Part shown: positions 6,861 through 15,510 of the stretch, piece by piece | Numbering within the stretch: position 1 is the stretch's first letter | How the letters are laid out: each line of letters starts with the position of its first letter | Notes under the pieces: generated by a model | What the model was told of the DNA's origin: nothing | The model's input: the letters and a program-made list of their open reading frames with translations, nothing else | The model's database searches: none | Program-made: the position numbers and the translations under genes | Assembly (NCBI RefSeq): GCF_003258295.1 | Contig: NZ_QKYN01000008.1 | Location: 1 to 64,000 of the forward strand | DNA: 64,000 nt | Source: Streptacidiphilus pinicola | Lineage (GTDB): Bacteria > Actinomycetota > Actinomycetes > Streptomycetales > Streptomycetaceae | Reading direction: 5' to 3'

Positions 6861-8357
6861 ATGCCTGGCAAACGACTCACAGCCGTCAGGGCTCGATCGG
6901 AGCGGCGCAAGCACCGTCTCCTGTTCGGATTACCGCTGGCCCTGGCGGTGGTCGTCGCCGGAGGCCTGGCCTTCGCCGACGTCACCCCGAAGACCCCTCC
7001 CGTCACCGGCGTGGCGGCCACGCCCACGAACTGGGGCGCGGTCACCAGCCAGACGGGCACGAACGCGTCGTCGATGATGAACGCCAACGTCATCGCGGCG
7101 AACATCTCGGTGTCCACCATCAAACTGAGCAGCGCGTTCAGCTATCTCTCCCCGGACGGCACCGGGATGCCGCAGTGGACGCGCACGGTCACCGCCGTCG
7201 CCCCCGGCGGCATGCTGGACGTGGCCTGGCAGGCGGCGAACGGAATCCACGTCACCCACGTCGACCGTCGACTTCGGCGCGTCGGCCCGGACACCGTCCT
7301 CACCGGCGTCCGGGAGATCGGTGGCCTGGTGGCCTTCGACAACGGCTTCGCGCTGCTGACCCGTGTGGCGGACCACAACCGCTGGGGGGAGACAGCCGCC
7401 GCGCTGATCCGGGTACGCGACGGCCGTGTCGCGTTCGTCGTCAGACTGACCGGCGCCGCCAGCCACGACACCGCCCCCATGCTCGACGGCCAACTCGGCT
7501 GGAACGACGGCCGCTACGCCGCCGTCTTCACCGTGCACGGGGCCGGCGGCGCCCAGAACGGCCGCTGGGGCGACAAGATGGTCTACGTCAGCGACACCGG
7601 GCGGATCCTCCCCGGCGGGCGCGCGTGGGGGTGTCGGGGCGACACCGGTCGCACCCTCGGCTGGTCGGGCCCGTCGGCGGCGTACAACTGCTACGACGAC
7701 GGAACCGCCGCCGGTTCGGCGCTGACCAGCGGCGACGACATGGTCCGGACCGGCAACGGGAGTTGGGTGACCGCGCTGTCCTCCCGCGGTCCGGTCTCCC
7801 GTCGGAAGAACATCCTTACCTGGGACATCACGCCGCGCTGGCGCACTCACCAGACGGTGCTGTTCTTCGTCGACACCGGCTCGCGCACGGCGCGCTCCGT
7901 CGTCCTGACCAGCACGGCGGGAACCGAGAACGTCAACGTCCACCTGGCTCCGTACGGCAGGACGGGGTTGCTGGTCAGTTGGGAGTCCCTCCGGGACGGG
8001 GTCTTCACCGGCACCCACTTCCGGCTGGTCGACCTCGGCGGCCGGTTCCTCACCCCGGATCTCGTGCTCACGGTCCACCTCTCCAGCCCCATCGCCGTGC
8101 TGGCCAACGGTGACCTGGTCTGGGCGTTCGTGCGGGAGACCCCTGTCCACGGGCGCCGGATGAACCGGTGGCCGACGGTCACCTCGCTGTTCCTGGCACA
8201 CCTGCACGTGAGTCTCCTCGTGAGCGGCTCGGCCTCCCCCAGCCGGCCCCCCGTCCCCACGCCCACTCCGACGACGACGCCCATGCCCACCACGATGCCG
8301 ACGTCGGTGCCAAGCCTCCCCGCGGCACCGAGCACGGCGGTGGGCACGCACTTCTGA
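6861..8357 (+). CDS. Exported or membrane-anchored protein of unknown function with Pro/Thr-rich tail
   Basis: The ATG at 6861 follows AAGGGAG at good spacing and starts the signal sequence. The 498-residue protein has a basic N-terminus, a hydrophobic segment (about residues 18-36, ending LAFA) and a large soluble region. The latter has repeated strand-like blocks with Gly, Trp and Asp turns (for example DVAWQAANGIHVTHVDRRL and NGRWGDKMVYVSDTGRIL), which could form a beta-propeller. The last 45 residues are Pro/Thr/Ser-rich, like a wall linker, with no sortase motif. Codon 24 (6930-6932) is TTA, rare here and possibly bldA-dependent. It precedes another exported unknown of similar layout. 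No family recognised. Confidence 0.65.
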   Translation: MPGKRLTAVRARSERRKHRLLFGLPLALAVVVAGGLAFADVTPKTPPVTGVAATPTNWGAVTSQTGTNASSMMNANVIAANISVSTIKLSSAFSYLSPDGTGMPQWTRTVTAVAPGGMLDVAWQAANGIHVTHVDRRLRRVGPDTVLTGVREIGGLVAFDNGFALLTRVADHNRWGETAAALIRVRDGRVAFVVRLTGAASHDTAPMLDGQLGWNDGRYAAVFTVHGAGGAQNGRWGDKMVYVSDTGRILPGGRAWGCRGDTGRTLGWSGPSAAYNCYDDGTAAGSALTSGDDMVRTGNGSWVTALSSRGPVSRRKNILTWDITPRWRTHQTVLFFVDTGSRTARSVVLTSTAGTENVNVHLAPYGRTGLLVSWESLRDGVFTGTHFRLVDLGGRFLTPDLVLTVHLSSPIAVLANGDLVWAFVRETPVHGRRMNRWPTVTSLFLAHLHVSLLVSGSASPSRPPVPTPTPTTTPMPTTMPTSVPSLPAAPSTAVGTHF

Positions 8358-8368
8358 CCGTCCCCCAC

Positions 8369-8395
8369 CCTGGCCCCCGCACCACGGGGGCCAGG
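8369..8395. terminator. Strong hairpin after the first exported gene
   Basis: CCTGGCCCCCG and CGGGGGCCAGG form a perfect 11-bp stem around a 5-nt loop, 12 nt after the TGA of the preceding gene. There is no T tract, as is common in high-GC actinomycetes. Confidence 0.7.
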
Positions 8396-8461
8396 CTCTC
8401 CTGGAGCGGGGGAACGACCCGCGGTCGATCCCCCGGATCCGCCGCCCGGGCAGTCGCACGT

Positions 8462-8488
8462 ACACGGCACACACGGCACACACGGCCC
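8462..8488. repeat. Three tandem 9-bp units
   Basis: ACACGGCAC is present twice in direct succession, followed by a third copy with one change (ACACGGCCC), in the spacer between the two exported-protein genes. No function is evident; it could be a slippage product or a direct-repeat protein site. Confidence 0.5.
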
Positions 8489-8563
8489 TGAGCACCTCAC
8501 CGGCTCAGGAGCCGGGTGGATCGCGGCCCGCCGTCGGTGGGCCGGATTGGAGTTGACTCGCAC

Positions 8564-10234
8564 ATGCGCCATTCGGACACGTCCCGACGCTCGCGCCTCA
8601 CACCCGACCGGCGCCGCCGACGCCGCGGAAGGAAGCTCACCTGGATCGCCCTGCTCGTCGGACTGCCGCTCCTCGGCGGCGGGCTGGCCACCGCCCTGGC
8701 CGCGAACAACCAGCAGGCCGCCCCGGCCGCCAACCCCAACTGCACCCTGGTCGTGCCGCCGAACCCGCTCGGCGCGACGGGCCTGGCGACCCCGTACCAA
8801 CTGGTGGCCACCGACCCGGCCGCGGGCCCGTGCAACGAGGCCAACGCCAACCAGTCCGCTTTCGTGGAGGCCGCGATCCTCGCGCCCGGCGGGCAGCTGA
8901 CGCTGTACGACCCCCTGGTAATCGACCAGGGCACCCAGCCCGCCGCCCCCACCGCGCCGGCGACGGTGCCGGCCGGATCCACCGTAGGGATCTGGTTCGG
9001 CTTCAACGGCACCAACCTGACCCTGCGGAGCACCAACGGCACCAACTCCCTCGGCCAGGGCCGATGCGTGAACGGACTGCAGGGCTCGATCTTCGGTCAG
9101 TTCGCCGACTGCAACGCCCCGGCGTTCTTCCGTGGCGCGAACCGGCAGGTGGCGGCCAACCAACTGCAGATCCCCAATGTCGGCACCGCCAAGGACGGCC
9201 TGCCCTGCCCGACGACCCGCGACTTCTCCCTGGTGGACCAGGACCAGAGCGACAACGTGGTCACCCACTACCTGGCCACCGCGAACGGCCGGACCGCGCA
9301 GAACAACGCCGCGAACAAGGCCGCGTTGCAGAACCAGCAGCTGGTGGACCTGGCCAACGGCAGCGACAACCTCCTGCTGACCCAGTTCATCGACCCGGCC
9401 CTGGGCTGCACCCCCTGGACCCGTCCCGACCAGTCCAGCGACGGCGCGGCCGGCGCGGCGCTGCCCCTGGACGAGCTCTCCGCGGCCGCGAACCAGCAGG
9501 CACCGATCGCACTGGTCCCGCTGACCGATCCGATGACGCTGAACAACAAGAACGCCAACCGCACCAAGACCAACCTCTACCGCGCCGGCGTCGACATGAC
9601 CGCGATCGGCGCGGCGGACAACGGCAATGGCACTGCCTACTGCCAGAACCTGTTCGGCAACGCGACGGGCATCCAGCGGATCTTCAAGGACCAGGGCCTC
9701 TTCGTCAACAGCCCCTCGGTCGACGCGGCCATGGCGAACAACCTCTTCACCTTCCTGGCGATGCGCGCCAACCAGAGCTTCACCAATCTCAACTGCGGGG
9801 GGCTGCTCAATGCCGCCAATCCGATCACGCTGACCACGGACGGCAACGGCGTCGTGATCAACGCGACGTTCACTCCACTGGGCCAGACCCCGCCCGCTCC
9901 TACGGCCGGATCGGCGACTCCCAGCGCGACGTGCACCAGCGCCTCCCCGACCCCTACGGCCGGCGCCACCGCCTCCGCCGCGATGAACGGCCCGACCGCG
10001 TCGGTCGGGGCCTCGGCCCCCGGAGCCACACCCAGTGGCCAGATCGGGACCGTGACGCCCACGCCCACCGACGCCGCCACGCCGACTACGGCGGGCAGCC
10101 CCGCGGCATCCACCTCGGCACCTGGCTGCCCCACCCCGCCGCCCGTCGCGACCGACACGGCCGCCAACGGCTCCGCCATCCCCACGGCGTCCGCCACGAC
10201 GACCGGCAAGCACCGTCACCACATGAGGTGGTGA
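8564..10234 (+). CDS. Secreted Asn/Gln-rich protein of unknown function
   Basis: The start is placed at the ATG at 8564, with GGAG about 11 nt upstream. The 556-residue product opens with a strongly basic stretch (RRSRLTPDRRRRRRGRK) and one hydrophobic helix (about residues 28-48, LALLVGLPLLGGGLATALA-like). The extracytoplasmic region is rich in Asn, Gln, Ala and Thr and has scattered Cys residues that could pair. It includes a WFGFNGTNLTL-type strand region. From about residue 450 it becomes a Pro/Thr/Ala/Ser-rich low-complexity tail ending in KHRHHMRW, with no sortase signal. It follows a gene of similar design; together they may be envelope proteins. Function is not recognised. Confidence 0.65.
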   Translation: MRHSDTSRRSRLTPDRRRRRRGRKLTWIALLVGLPLLGGGLATALAANNQQAAPAANPNCTLVVPPNPLGATGLATPYQLVATDPAAGPCNEANANQSAFVEAAILAPGGQLTLYDPLVIDQGTQPAAPTAPATVPAGSTVGIWFGFNGTNLTLRSTNGTNSLGQGRCVNGLQGSIFGQFADCNAPAFFRGANRQVAANQLQIPNVGTAKDGLPCPTTRDFSLVDQDQSDNVVTHYLATANGRTAQNNAANKAALQNQQLVDLANGSDNLLLTQFIDPALGCTPWTRPDQSSDGAAGAALPLDELSAAANQQAPIALVPLTDPMTLNNKNANRTKTNLYRAGVDMTAIGAADNGNGTAYCQNLFGNATGIQRIFKDQGLFVNSPSVDAAMANNLFTFLAMRANQSFTNLNCGGLLNAANPITLTTDGNGVVINATFTPLGQTPPAPTAGSATPSATCTSASPTPTAGATASAAMNGPTASVGASAPGATPSGQIGTVTPTPTDAATPTTAGSPAASTSAPGCPTPPPVATDTAANGSAIPTASATTTGKHRHHMRW

Positions 10235-10282
10235 GCAGGTGAGGCGGACGTTGGGCGTCCCCCGGCACTCGACGCCTGAAAC

Positions 10283-10311
10283 GACGACCTGGCCGGCCGG
10301 CTGAGGTCGTC
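10283..10311. terminator. Hairpin between convergent genes
   Basis: GACGACCT and AGGTCGTC form an 8-bp outer stem around a GC-rich, self-complementary interior (GGCCGGCCGG). It lies between the end of the exported gene at 10234 and the end of the convergent methyltransferase gene at 10343, and could serve both. Confidence 0.5.
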
Positions 10312-10342
10312 CGCTTCGCTCAATCGCGTCCGTCCGGCGCGC

Positions 10343-11221
10343 TCAGGCGGGGCGGGTGGCGCGCAGGGCGAACATCAGGGGGAGTCGTGGCTGGTCGTCA
10401 GGAAGCCGCCACCAGCCGCTCCTCGGGTCGCGCTCCATCGCCGCGAAGCGCGGCCAAGGGAGGAGGTCGGTCTCGCGCAGGGTCTCCACCGTGAGGCCGG
10501 CTCCCACCAGGGCGGTGACGACCGCGCCGAGACCGTGCCGCCACTCGTAGCTGACGGTGTCGCGGTCCAGCGGGGGGCCGTCGGTGTAGGTGCGGCCCGA
10601 CTCGTGACGGTCCGGGCCGCGGCCGCCCAAGTAGTCGTTGCGCAGCCGGAGTTCGCCCTCCGTCTCGTCCGGGGCGGGCACCGGTCCGAGCGAGTTGAGC
10701 AGCGGGTGGAACTCCACGATGTACAGCAGGCCGCCGGGGGCCAGCAGGTCACGCACCACCGTGGCCCAGCAGGCGAGGTCGGGGAGGTAGCAAAGGGCGC
10801 CCTTGCCGGTGTAGACGACGTCGAAGCGCCGTCCACCCAGCGCCGCGACCGCGTCGTACACATCGGCCTGGACGAACTCGGCGTCCAGGCCCGCCCCCGC
10901 GGCCAGCTTCCTGGCCTCGGCGACCGAGGCCCCCGACAGGTCCAGCCCGACCACGGGCGCGGCGCCGCGCCCCGCGAACGCCTGTGTCTCGGTGCCCAGA
11001 TGGCACTGCAGGTGCACCACCGACCGCCCGCGCAGCTCGCCGAGATCCTCCCACTCGAACGGGGCGAACCAGTCGTCGGGCGCGCGACTGCCGTCCAGCC
11101 CGTAGAAGGCGCTGGCCGTGTGCACGGGGGTGCGGGCGTCCCAGTTCCGCTGGTTGGCGTCGATCATTTCGGGGATGGTCGGCATCGCGGAGACGGAGAG
11201 GTCACTGTCGTCATGGTCCAT
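10343..11221 (-). CDS. Class I SAM-dependent methyltransferase
   Basis: The 292-residue protein has methyltransferase landmarks: VVHLQCHLGTETQAFA (motif I variant), GLDLSGASVAEA, and DVVYTGKGALCYLPDL (motif IV region), then LLAPGGLLYIVEFHPL. Substrate cannot be inferred. The ATG at 11221 is chosen because GGTAGGAA precedes it; an internal ATG (MPTIPEMIDANQRNW) is an alternative. The gene lies 31 nt downstream of the dienelactone-hydrolase-like gene on the same strand, so the two are probably co-transcribed. Confidence 0.82.
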   Translation of the reverse strand: MDHDDSDLSVSAMPTIPEMIDANQRNWDARTPVHTASAFYGLDGSRAPDDWFAPFEWEDLGELRGRSVVHLQCHLGTETQAFAGRGAAPVVGLDLSGASVAEARKLAAGAGLDAEFVQADVYDAVAALGGRRFDVVYTGKGALCYLPDLACWATVVRDLLAPGGLLYIVEFHPLLNSLGPVPAPDETEGELRLRNDYLGGRGPDRHESGRTYTDGPPLDRDTVSYEWRHGLGAVVTALVGAGLTVETLRETDLLPWPRFAAMERDPRSGWWRLPDDQPRLPLMFALRATRPA

Positions 11222-11252
11222 ACCGGCGTTCCTACCCTGTGAGGTGGCGGCT

Positions 11253-12002
11253 TCAGGGACGTTCGTCCCGCCCCGCGGCCAGCTTCTCCTCGAAGAACGC
11301 AAGCACCCGGTCCACGCCCTCCTGCTGCCGGTGCTCGGTCAGCGTCGAGTGCTGCCGGCCGGGGAACTCGACGGCGATGAAGCCGTCGCCCAGTTCGCGG
11401 CGCAGGGTGTCGAAGCGGGTGCCGACCGCAGGGTCGCGGTCGTAGCGGAGGCCGAGCACCTGGCAGCCCGCGGCGACCTTGGCCTTCACCGACGTGAGGT
11501 CGGCCGGACTGAGCCCGAGGTCGGCGCGGCGCGCGCGGCCCAGGGGAGCGGGCGACGCGGGCTGGGCCAGCACGGGGGCCGCGACGGGCGCGTCGGCGAG
11601 CATCGCCAGCGCGAAGCCACCCGTGAAGCACATGCCGACGGCCCCCACGCCCGGCCCGCCGAGCTCGGCGTGCAGCTCCCGGGCCAGGGACCGCAGCCAC
11701 GGCGCGGCGCCGGTCGTCCGCCCGAGCGCGAACATGCTGAACTCCTTGCTGACGCAGATGCGCGCGATGCTGCGCAGCGACTCGCCGACGCTCGCCGGGC
11801 CCTCGGGGCGCCCGAAGAGCGACGGCAGCACCACGGTGAACCCGCGCGCCACGACCTCCTCGGCGAAGCCGATGACCCCGGGCGTGACGCCGGGGATCTC
11901 GTGGATGACGATCACCCCGGGCCCGCTGCCCTTGCGGTACGTCGGATGGACAACGCCGTCGGCCGTGTGACGGCCCTCGGTCCAAGAGTCAAGCAAGCCC
12001 AT
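11253..12002 (-). CDS. Dienelactone hydrolase family protein
   Basis: The 249-residue alpha/beta hydrolase has VIVIHEIPGVTP near the N-terminus. The nucleophile elbow GMCFTGG carries a Cys, as in dienelactone hydrolases. A late Asp (LRYDRDPAVGT) and a His (FPGRQHSTL) complete the triad. Such enzymes hydrolyse dienelactones or related carboxylic esters in aromatic degradation, and many homologues have unknown substrates. It is the first gene of a two-gene unit with the methyltransferase. The ATG at 12002 is used. Confidence 0.85.
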   Translation of the reverse strand: MGLLDSWTEGRHTADGVVHPTYRKGSGPGVIVIHEIPGVTPGVIGFAEEVVARGFTVVLPSLFGRPEGPASVGESLRSIARICVSKEFSMFALGRTTGAAPWLRSLARELHAELGGPGVGAVGMCFTGGFALAMLADAPVAAPVLAQPASPAPLGRARRADLGLSPADLTSVKAKVAAGCQVLGLRYDRDPAVGTRFDTLRRELGDGFIAVEFPGRQHSTLTEHRQQEGVDRVLAFFEEKLAAGRDERP

Positions 12003-12050
12003 GGCCCTGAAGATACGCCGGGTGAGGCGCCGACTCCATGGCGGGTCGCG

Positions 12051-14441
12051 TCACTCCGCCGGGAGGGGGTCGACGGCGGCCGGGGGGTGGCCGCCCTGGG
12101 TGTGGCGGCGGGTGGGTTCACGGCCCGGGGGTTGGACGCAGCGTTCGACCGGTTCGAGACGACGCGTCCTGCGGGTGGCCGGGCGGCCGGCCTCCACCAG
12201 AAGGCGCTCGCCGTCGTGCACCACCGGCACGGGATCGCCCTTGCGGACCTCGTAGGTGGTGGTGTCGTGGGTGATCTCCACCGTGAGCAGGCTGTCGCGG
12301 ACCCGGAGGGCGAAGGCGAGGCGGCTCAGGCCGGAGGGCAGGCGGGGGCGGAAGCTGAGGGCGTCGTCGTGGTCGCGCAGGCCGCCGAACCCGGCCACCA
12401 GGGCGATCGAGGCGCCCGCGAGGGAGGCCACGTGGAGGCCCTCGCGACTGTTGCCGCCCAGATCGTGCAGGTCCATCAGGGCGGCCTCGGCCGTGTAGTC
12501 GTAGGCGAGGTCCAACTGGCCGACCTCGGCGGCCATCACGGCCTGGGTGCAGGCGGAGAGCGAGGAGTCGCGGACGGTGATCCGCTCGTAGTAGGCGAAG
12601 TTGCGGGCCTTCTGCTCGTCGGTGAAGGCGTCCCCGCGGACCTGCATGGCCAGCACCAGATCGGCCTGTTTGACGACCTGTTTGCGGTACAGGTCGAAGT
12701 ACGGGTAGTGCAGCAGCAGCGGGTAGTTCTCGGGCGGGGTGGCGGCGAAGTCCCAGAACTGGTGGTCGGTGAAGCCGTCGGCCTGCGGGTGGACGCCGAG
12801 GCGTTCGTCGTAGGGGATGAACATCGCGGCCGCGGCGTCGCGCCAGGCCGCGGCCTCCTCCGGGTCGACGCCCAGTGCCGTGGCCTCCTGCATGTACCGC
12901 GTCGCGGCCTCTGCCGCGTGCCGCAGGTTGGACTGCGCCATCAGGTTGGTGAAGACGTTGTTGTCCACGATGGCGCTGTACTCGTCGGGGCCGGTCACCC
13001 CCTCGATCCGGAAGCGACCTGCCGGGTCGTGGTGGCCCAGCGAGCGCCACATCCGGGCGGTCTCCACCAGCAGCTCCAGCCCGATCGTGCGGTCGAACTC
13101 GCGGTCCCCGGTGGCGCGGACGTAGCGGACGACGGCGGCGGCGATGCCCGCGCCGATGTGGAAGGCCGCGGTGCCGGCCGGCCAGTAGCTGGAGCACTCC
13201 TCGCCGTGGATGGTCCTCCAGGGGAACACCGCTCCGGCCAGGCCGAGTTGGGCGGCCCGCTCGCGGGCGCTCGGCAGGGTGGCGTGCCGCCAGCGCAGCG
13301 CCTGGTTGACGGCCCCGGGCAGCGCGTAGGTGAGCACCGGCAGCACGTAGGCCTCGGTGTCCCAGAAGCTGTGCCCGTCGTAGCCGGTGCCGGTGAGCCC
13401 CTTGGCGGGGATGGCGCGCTCCTCGCTGCGCGCGCTCGCCTGCAGGACGTGGAAGAGCGCGAAGCGGACGGCCTGTTGCAGCTCCACGTCCCCGTCGACC
13501 TGGATGTCGCTGTGCTCCCAGAACTCCGCGAGGTACTCCCGCTGTTCGCGCACCAGGCCGTCCCAGCCGGTGAACCGCGCGGCGGTGAGGGCGGCGAGCA
13601 CCTGGTCACGGACGGCCGGCAGCGAGCGGACCTCCGACCAGCCGTAGGCGATGAACTTGACCAACCGCAGCCGCTCGCCCGGCTTCAGGGTCAGCGTGAC
13701 GCTGATCCGCGCGTTGTCCTCGCTGCTCTCCGCGGTGACGTCGTACGGCTCGGGCGCCTCGATGACGTGGTCCATTCCCGCGCCCACCCGCAGCCGGCTG
13801 TGGCGGGTGGAGTGCACCAGCGCGGCCTTGGTGCCCACGGCGATGTCGGCCTCCGCCACCAGCGGCGCCTCCAGCATCGCGGCCGCGCGGGGGTCGGCCT
13901 CGGCGGTGGGGAGCTGCTCGTTGGCGACGAGCGTGGACTGCAGCACGAGGCGGGCCGGGCCGTCCACCGCCTCCACGACGTACTCGATCGCCGCGATGGC
14001 CCGCTGCGTCAGCGAGACCAGCCGGGTCGAGGTGACCTTGACGGTCCGTCCGGCCGGGGAGGTCCACACGGCCTCGCGGCGTAGCAGACCGTCACGGAAG
14101 TCCAGGCGGCGCCGGTGGCTGCGGAGTTGGCCGTAGCGCACGTCGAACGGCTCGTCGTCGACGAGCATGCGGATGATCTTGCCGTTGGTGACGTTGATGA
14201 CGCTCTGGCCGGACTCGGGATAGCCGTAGCCGCTCTCCGCGTAGGGCAGCGGCCGGAGTTCGAAGACGCCGTTGAGGTAGGTGCCGGGCATGCCGTGCGG
14301 TTCCCCCTCGTCCAGGTTGCCGCGCATGCCGATGTGGCCGTTGGACAGGGTGAGGACGGACTCGGCCGCGGCCTGTCCGGGCAGGTCCAGCGTGTGCTCG
14401 ACCACGCCCCACGGGTCGATCGAGAAGGCCTCCGAGGTCAC
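12051..14441 (-). CDS. Glycoside hydrolase family 65 disaccharide phosphorylase
   Basis: The 796-residue length and the N-terminal SNGHIGMRGNLDEGEP block are typical of GH65 enzymes (maltose, trehalose or kojibiose phosphorylase). The catalytic acid lies in GVTGPDEY, and a GYDGHSFWDTEAYVLP substrate-site block lies upstream of it. The family splits an alpha-glucoside with phosphate to give beta-glucose 1-phosphate. The GTG start at 14441 overlaps the stop of the upstream beta-phosphoglucomutase gene (GTGA), and that pairing fits a beta-glucose-1-phosphate-forming enzyme. The specific disaccharide cannot be read from motifs. No sugar transporter is adjacent. Confidence 0.92.
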   Translation of the reverse strand: MTSEAFSIDPWGVVEHTLDLPGQAAAESVLTLSNGHIGMRGNLDEGEPHGMPGTYLNGVFELRPLPYAESGYGYPESGQSVINVTNGKIIRMLVDDEPFDVRYGQLRSHRRRLDFRDGLLRREAVWTSPAGRTVKVTSTRLVSLTQRAIAAIEYVVEAVDGPARLVLQSTLVANEQLPTAEADPRAAAMLEAPLVAEADIAVGTKAALVHSTRHSRLRVGAGMDHVIEAPEPYDVTAESSEDNARISVTLTLKPGERLRLVKFIAYGWSEVRSLPAVRDQVLAALTAARFTGWDGLVREQREYLAEFWEHSDIQVDGDVELQQAVRFALFHVLQASARSEERAIPAKGLTGTGYDGHSFWDTEAYVLPVLTYALPGAVNQALRWRHATLPSARERAAQLGLAGAVFPWRTIHGEECSSYWPAGTAAFHIGAGIAAAVVRYVRATGDREFDRTIGLELLVETARMWRSLGHHDPAGRFRIEGVTGPDEYSAIVDNNVFTNLMAQSNLRHAAEAATRYMQEATALGVDPEEAAAWRDAAAAMFIPYDERLGVHPQADGFTDHQFWDFAATPPENYPLLLHYPYFDLYRKQVVKQADLVLAMQVRGDAFTDEQKARNFAYYERITVRDSSLSACTQAVMAAEVGQLDLAYDYTAEAALMDLHDLGGNSREGLHVASLAGASIALVAGFGGLRDHDDALSFRPRLPSGLSRLAFALRVRDSLLTVEITHDTTTYEVRKGDPVPVVHDGERLLVEAGRPATRRTRRLEPVERCVQPPGREPTRRHTQGGHPPAAVDPLPAE

Positions 14442-15193
14442 TGCGGCTCCCCTTCGGTTCCGACCAGTTCGGACAGATCGCGGACCACCACGTCGGCGCC
14501 GTTCGCCCGTAGCTCGTCCGCCTGGCCCACCCGGTCCACGCCGACGACGGTGCCGAAGCCGCCGGCCCGCCCGGAGGCGACACCCGCCAGCGCGTCCTCG
14601 AAGACGGCGGCGTGCTCCGGCGCGGTGCCGAGGGCCCGGGCCGCGGCCAGGTAGGTGTCGGGCGCGGGCTTGCCGGCCAGGTGCTGCTCGGCGGCGACCA
14701 CGCCGTCCACGACCACGTCGAACAGCTCCGCGATGTCCGCCGCGCGCAGCACGTCGTGCGCGTTGGCGCTCGAGGAGACCACCGCGCGGGGCAGCCCGAG
14801 CGCGCGCAGCCGGTGCAGGTAGTCGACCGAGCCGGGGTAGGCGGCGACGCCGCGCTCCTTGATCATGTGCAGCACGATGTCGTTCTTGGCCGCGCTCAGG
14901 CCCTCGACGGTTCGCGTCCCCGGCGCGTCCTGCGGACCGCCCTCGGGGAGCTCGATGCCGCGCGAGGCCAGGAACGCCCGGGTGCCGTCGAGCCGGGGGC
15001 GGCCGTCGACGTAGCGGTCGTACTCCTCGACCTGGTCGAACGGCACGAACGCCGTTCCGGTCCGGGCGGCCTCCGCCCGCAGGAAGCCGTCGAACATCTC
15101 CTTCCAGGCGGCCGCGTGCACCTCGGCGGTCCGGGTCAGCACGCCGTCGAGGTCGAACAGGAAGGCATGGATGTGGTCCGGGAGCCCCAGCAT
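14438..15193 (-). CDS. Beta-phosphoglucomutase family HAD hydrolase
   Basis: The 251-residue protein has HAD motif I with both aspartates (FLFDLDGVLT), motif II (VVSSSAN), a Lys (GKPAPDTY) and motif III (VFEDALAGVASG). A helical cap lies between. The DLDGV form is typical of beta-phosphoglucomutases, which convert beta-glucose 1-phosphate to glucose 6-phosphate through a bisphosphate intermediate. It overlaps the GH65 gene by 4 nt, so the two are translationally coupled and form a disaccharide phosphorolysis module. The ATG at 15193 is used. Confidence 0.9.
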   Translation of the reverse strand: MLGLPDHIHAFLFDLDGVLTRTAEVHAAAWKEMFDGFLRAEAARTGTAFVPFDQVEEYDRYVDGRPRLDGTRAFLASRGIELPEGGPQDAPGTRTVEGLSAAKNDIVLHMIKERGVAAYPGSVDYLHRLRALGLPRAVVSSSANAHDVLRAADIAELFDVVVDGVVAAEQHLAGKPAPDTYLAAARALGTAPEHAAVFEDALAGVASGRAGGFGTVVGVDRVGQADELRANGADVVVRDLSELVGTEGEPQ

Positions 15194-15264
15194 GTCTGCC
15201 AGTCTCGCCCGCGAGCCGGCCCGGAACGGACATTGCCTCCCGGTGGGCGCGTCGCCGACCGGGA

Positions 15265-15490
15265 TCAGAGGTCACGCAGGGCGGCGGCGAGCAGGGAGAC
15301 GCCCTCGTCGATCGCGTGGGCCGGGTCCGCGGCGTAGCCGAGGACGAGGCCGGGCGGACCGCAGGCGCTCCGATAGCCAGGCCGTGCGGCCGCCGCGTGG
15401 GGCCTTGCCGATGTCCAGCTGCAGGAAGTCGGAGCCGGATGTTTTGGACCCCTCGAACGATGGCTCTGTGGACCCGCCCATGGGATCCAT
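15265..15490 (-). pseudogene. MocR/PdxR-family regulator reduced to its two ends by an internal deletion
   Basis: From the ATG at 15490 the frame reads FLQLDIGKAPRGGRTAWLSERLRSA, the usual start of a MocR GntR-type domain. The sequence then jumps, in another frame, to GPPGLVLGYAADP with LLAAALRDL before the stop at 15265. That is how the aminotransferase-like C-terminus of such proteins ends. Roughly 400 codons, covering most of the DNA-binding domain and nearly all the PLP domain, are absent. The junction is at about 15340-15365. It sits divergent to an EamA transporter gene, the usual arrangement for this family, and that gene is also broken. Confidence 0.7.
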
Positions 15491-15510
15491 TGTGCGCGCA
15501 GAGTGGACCC

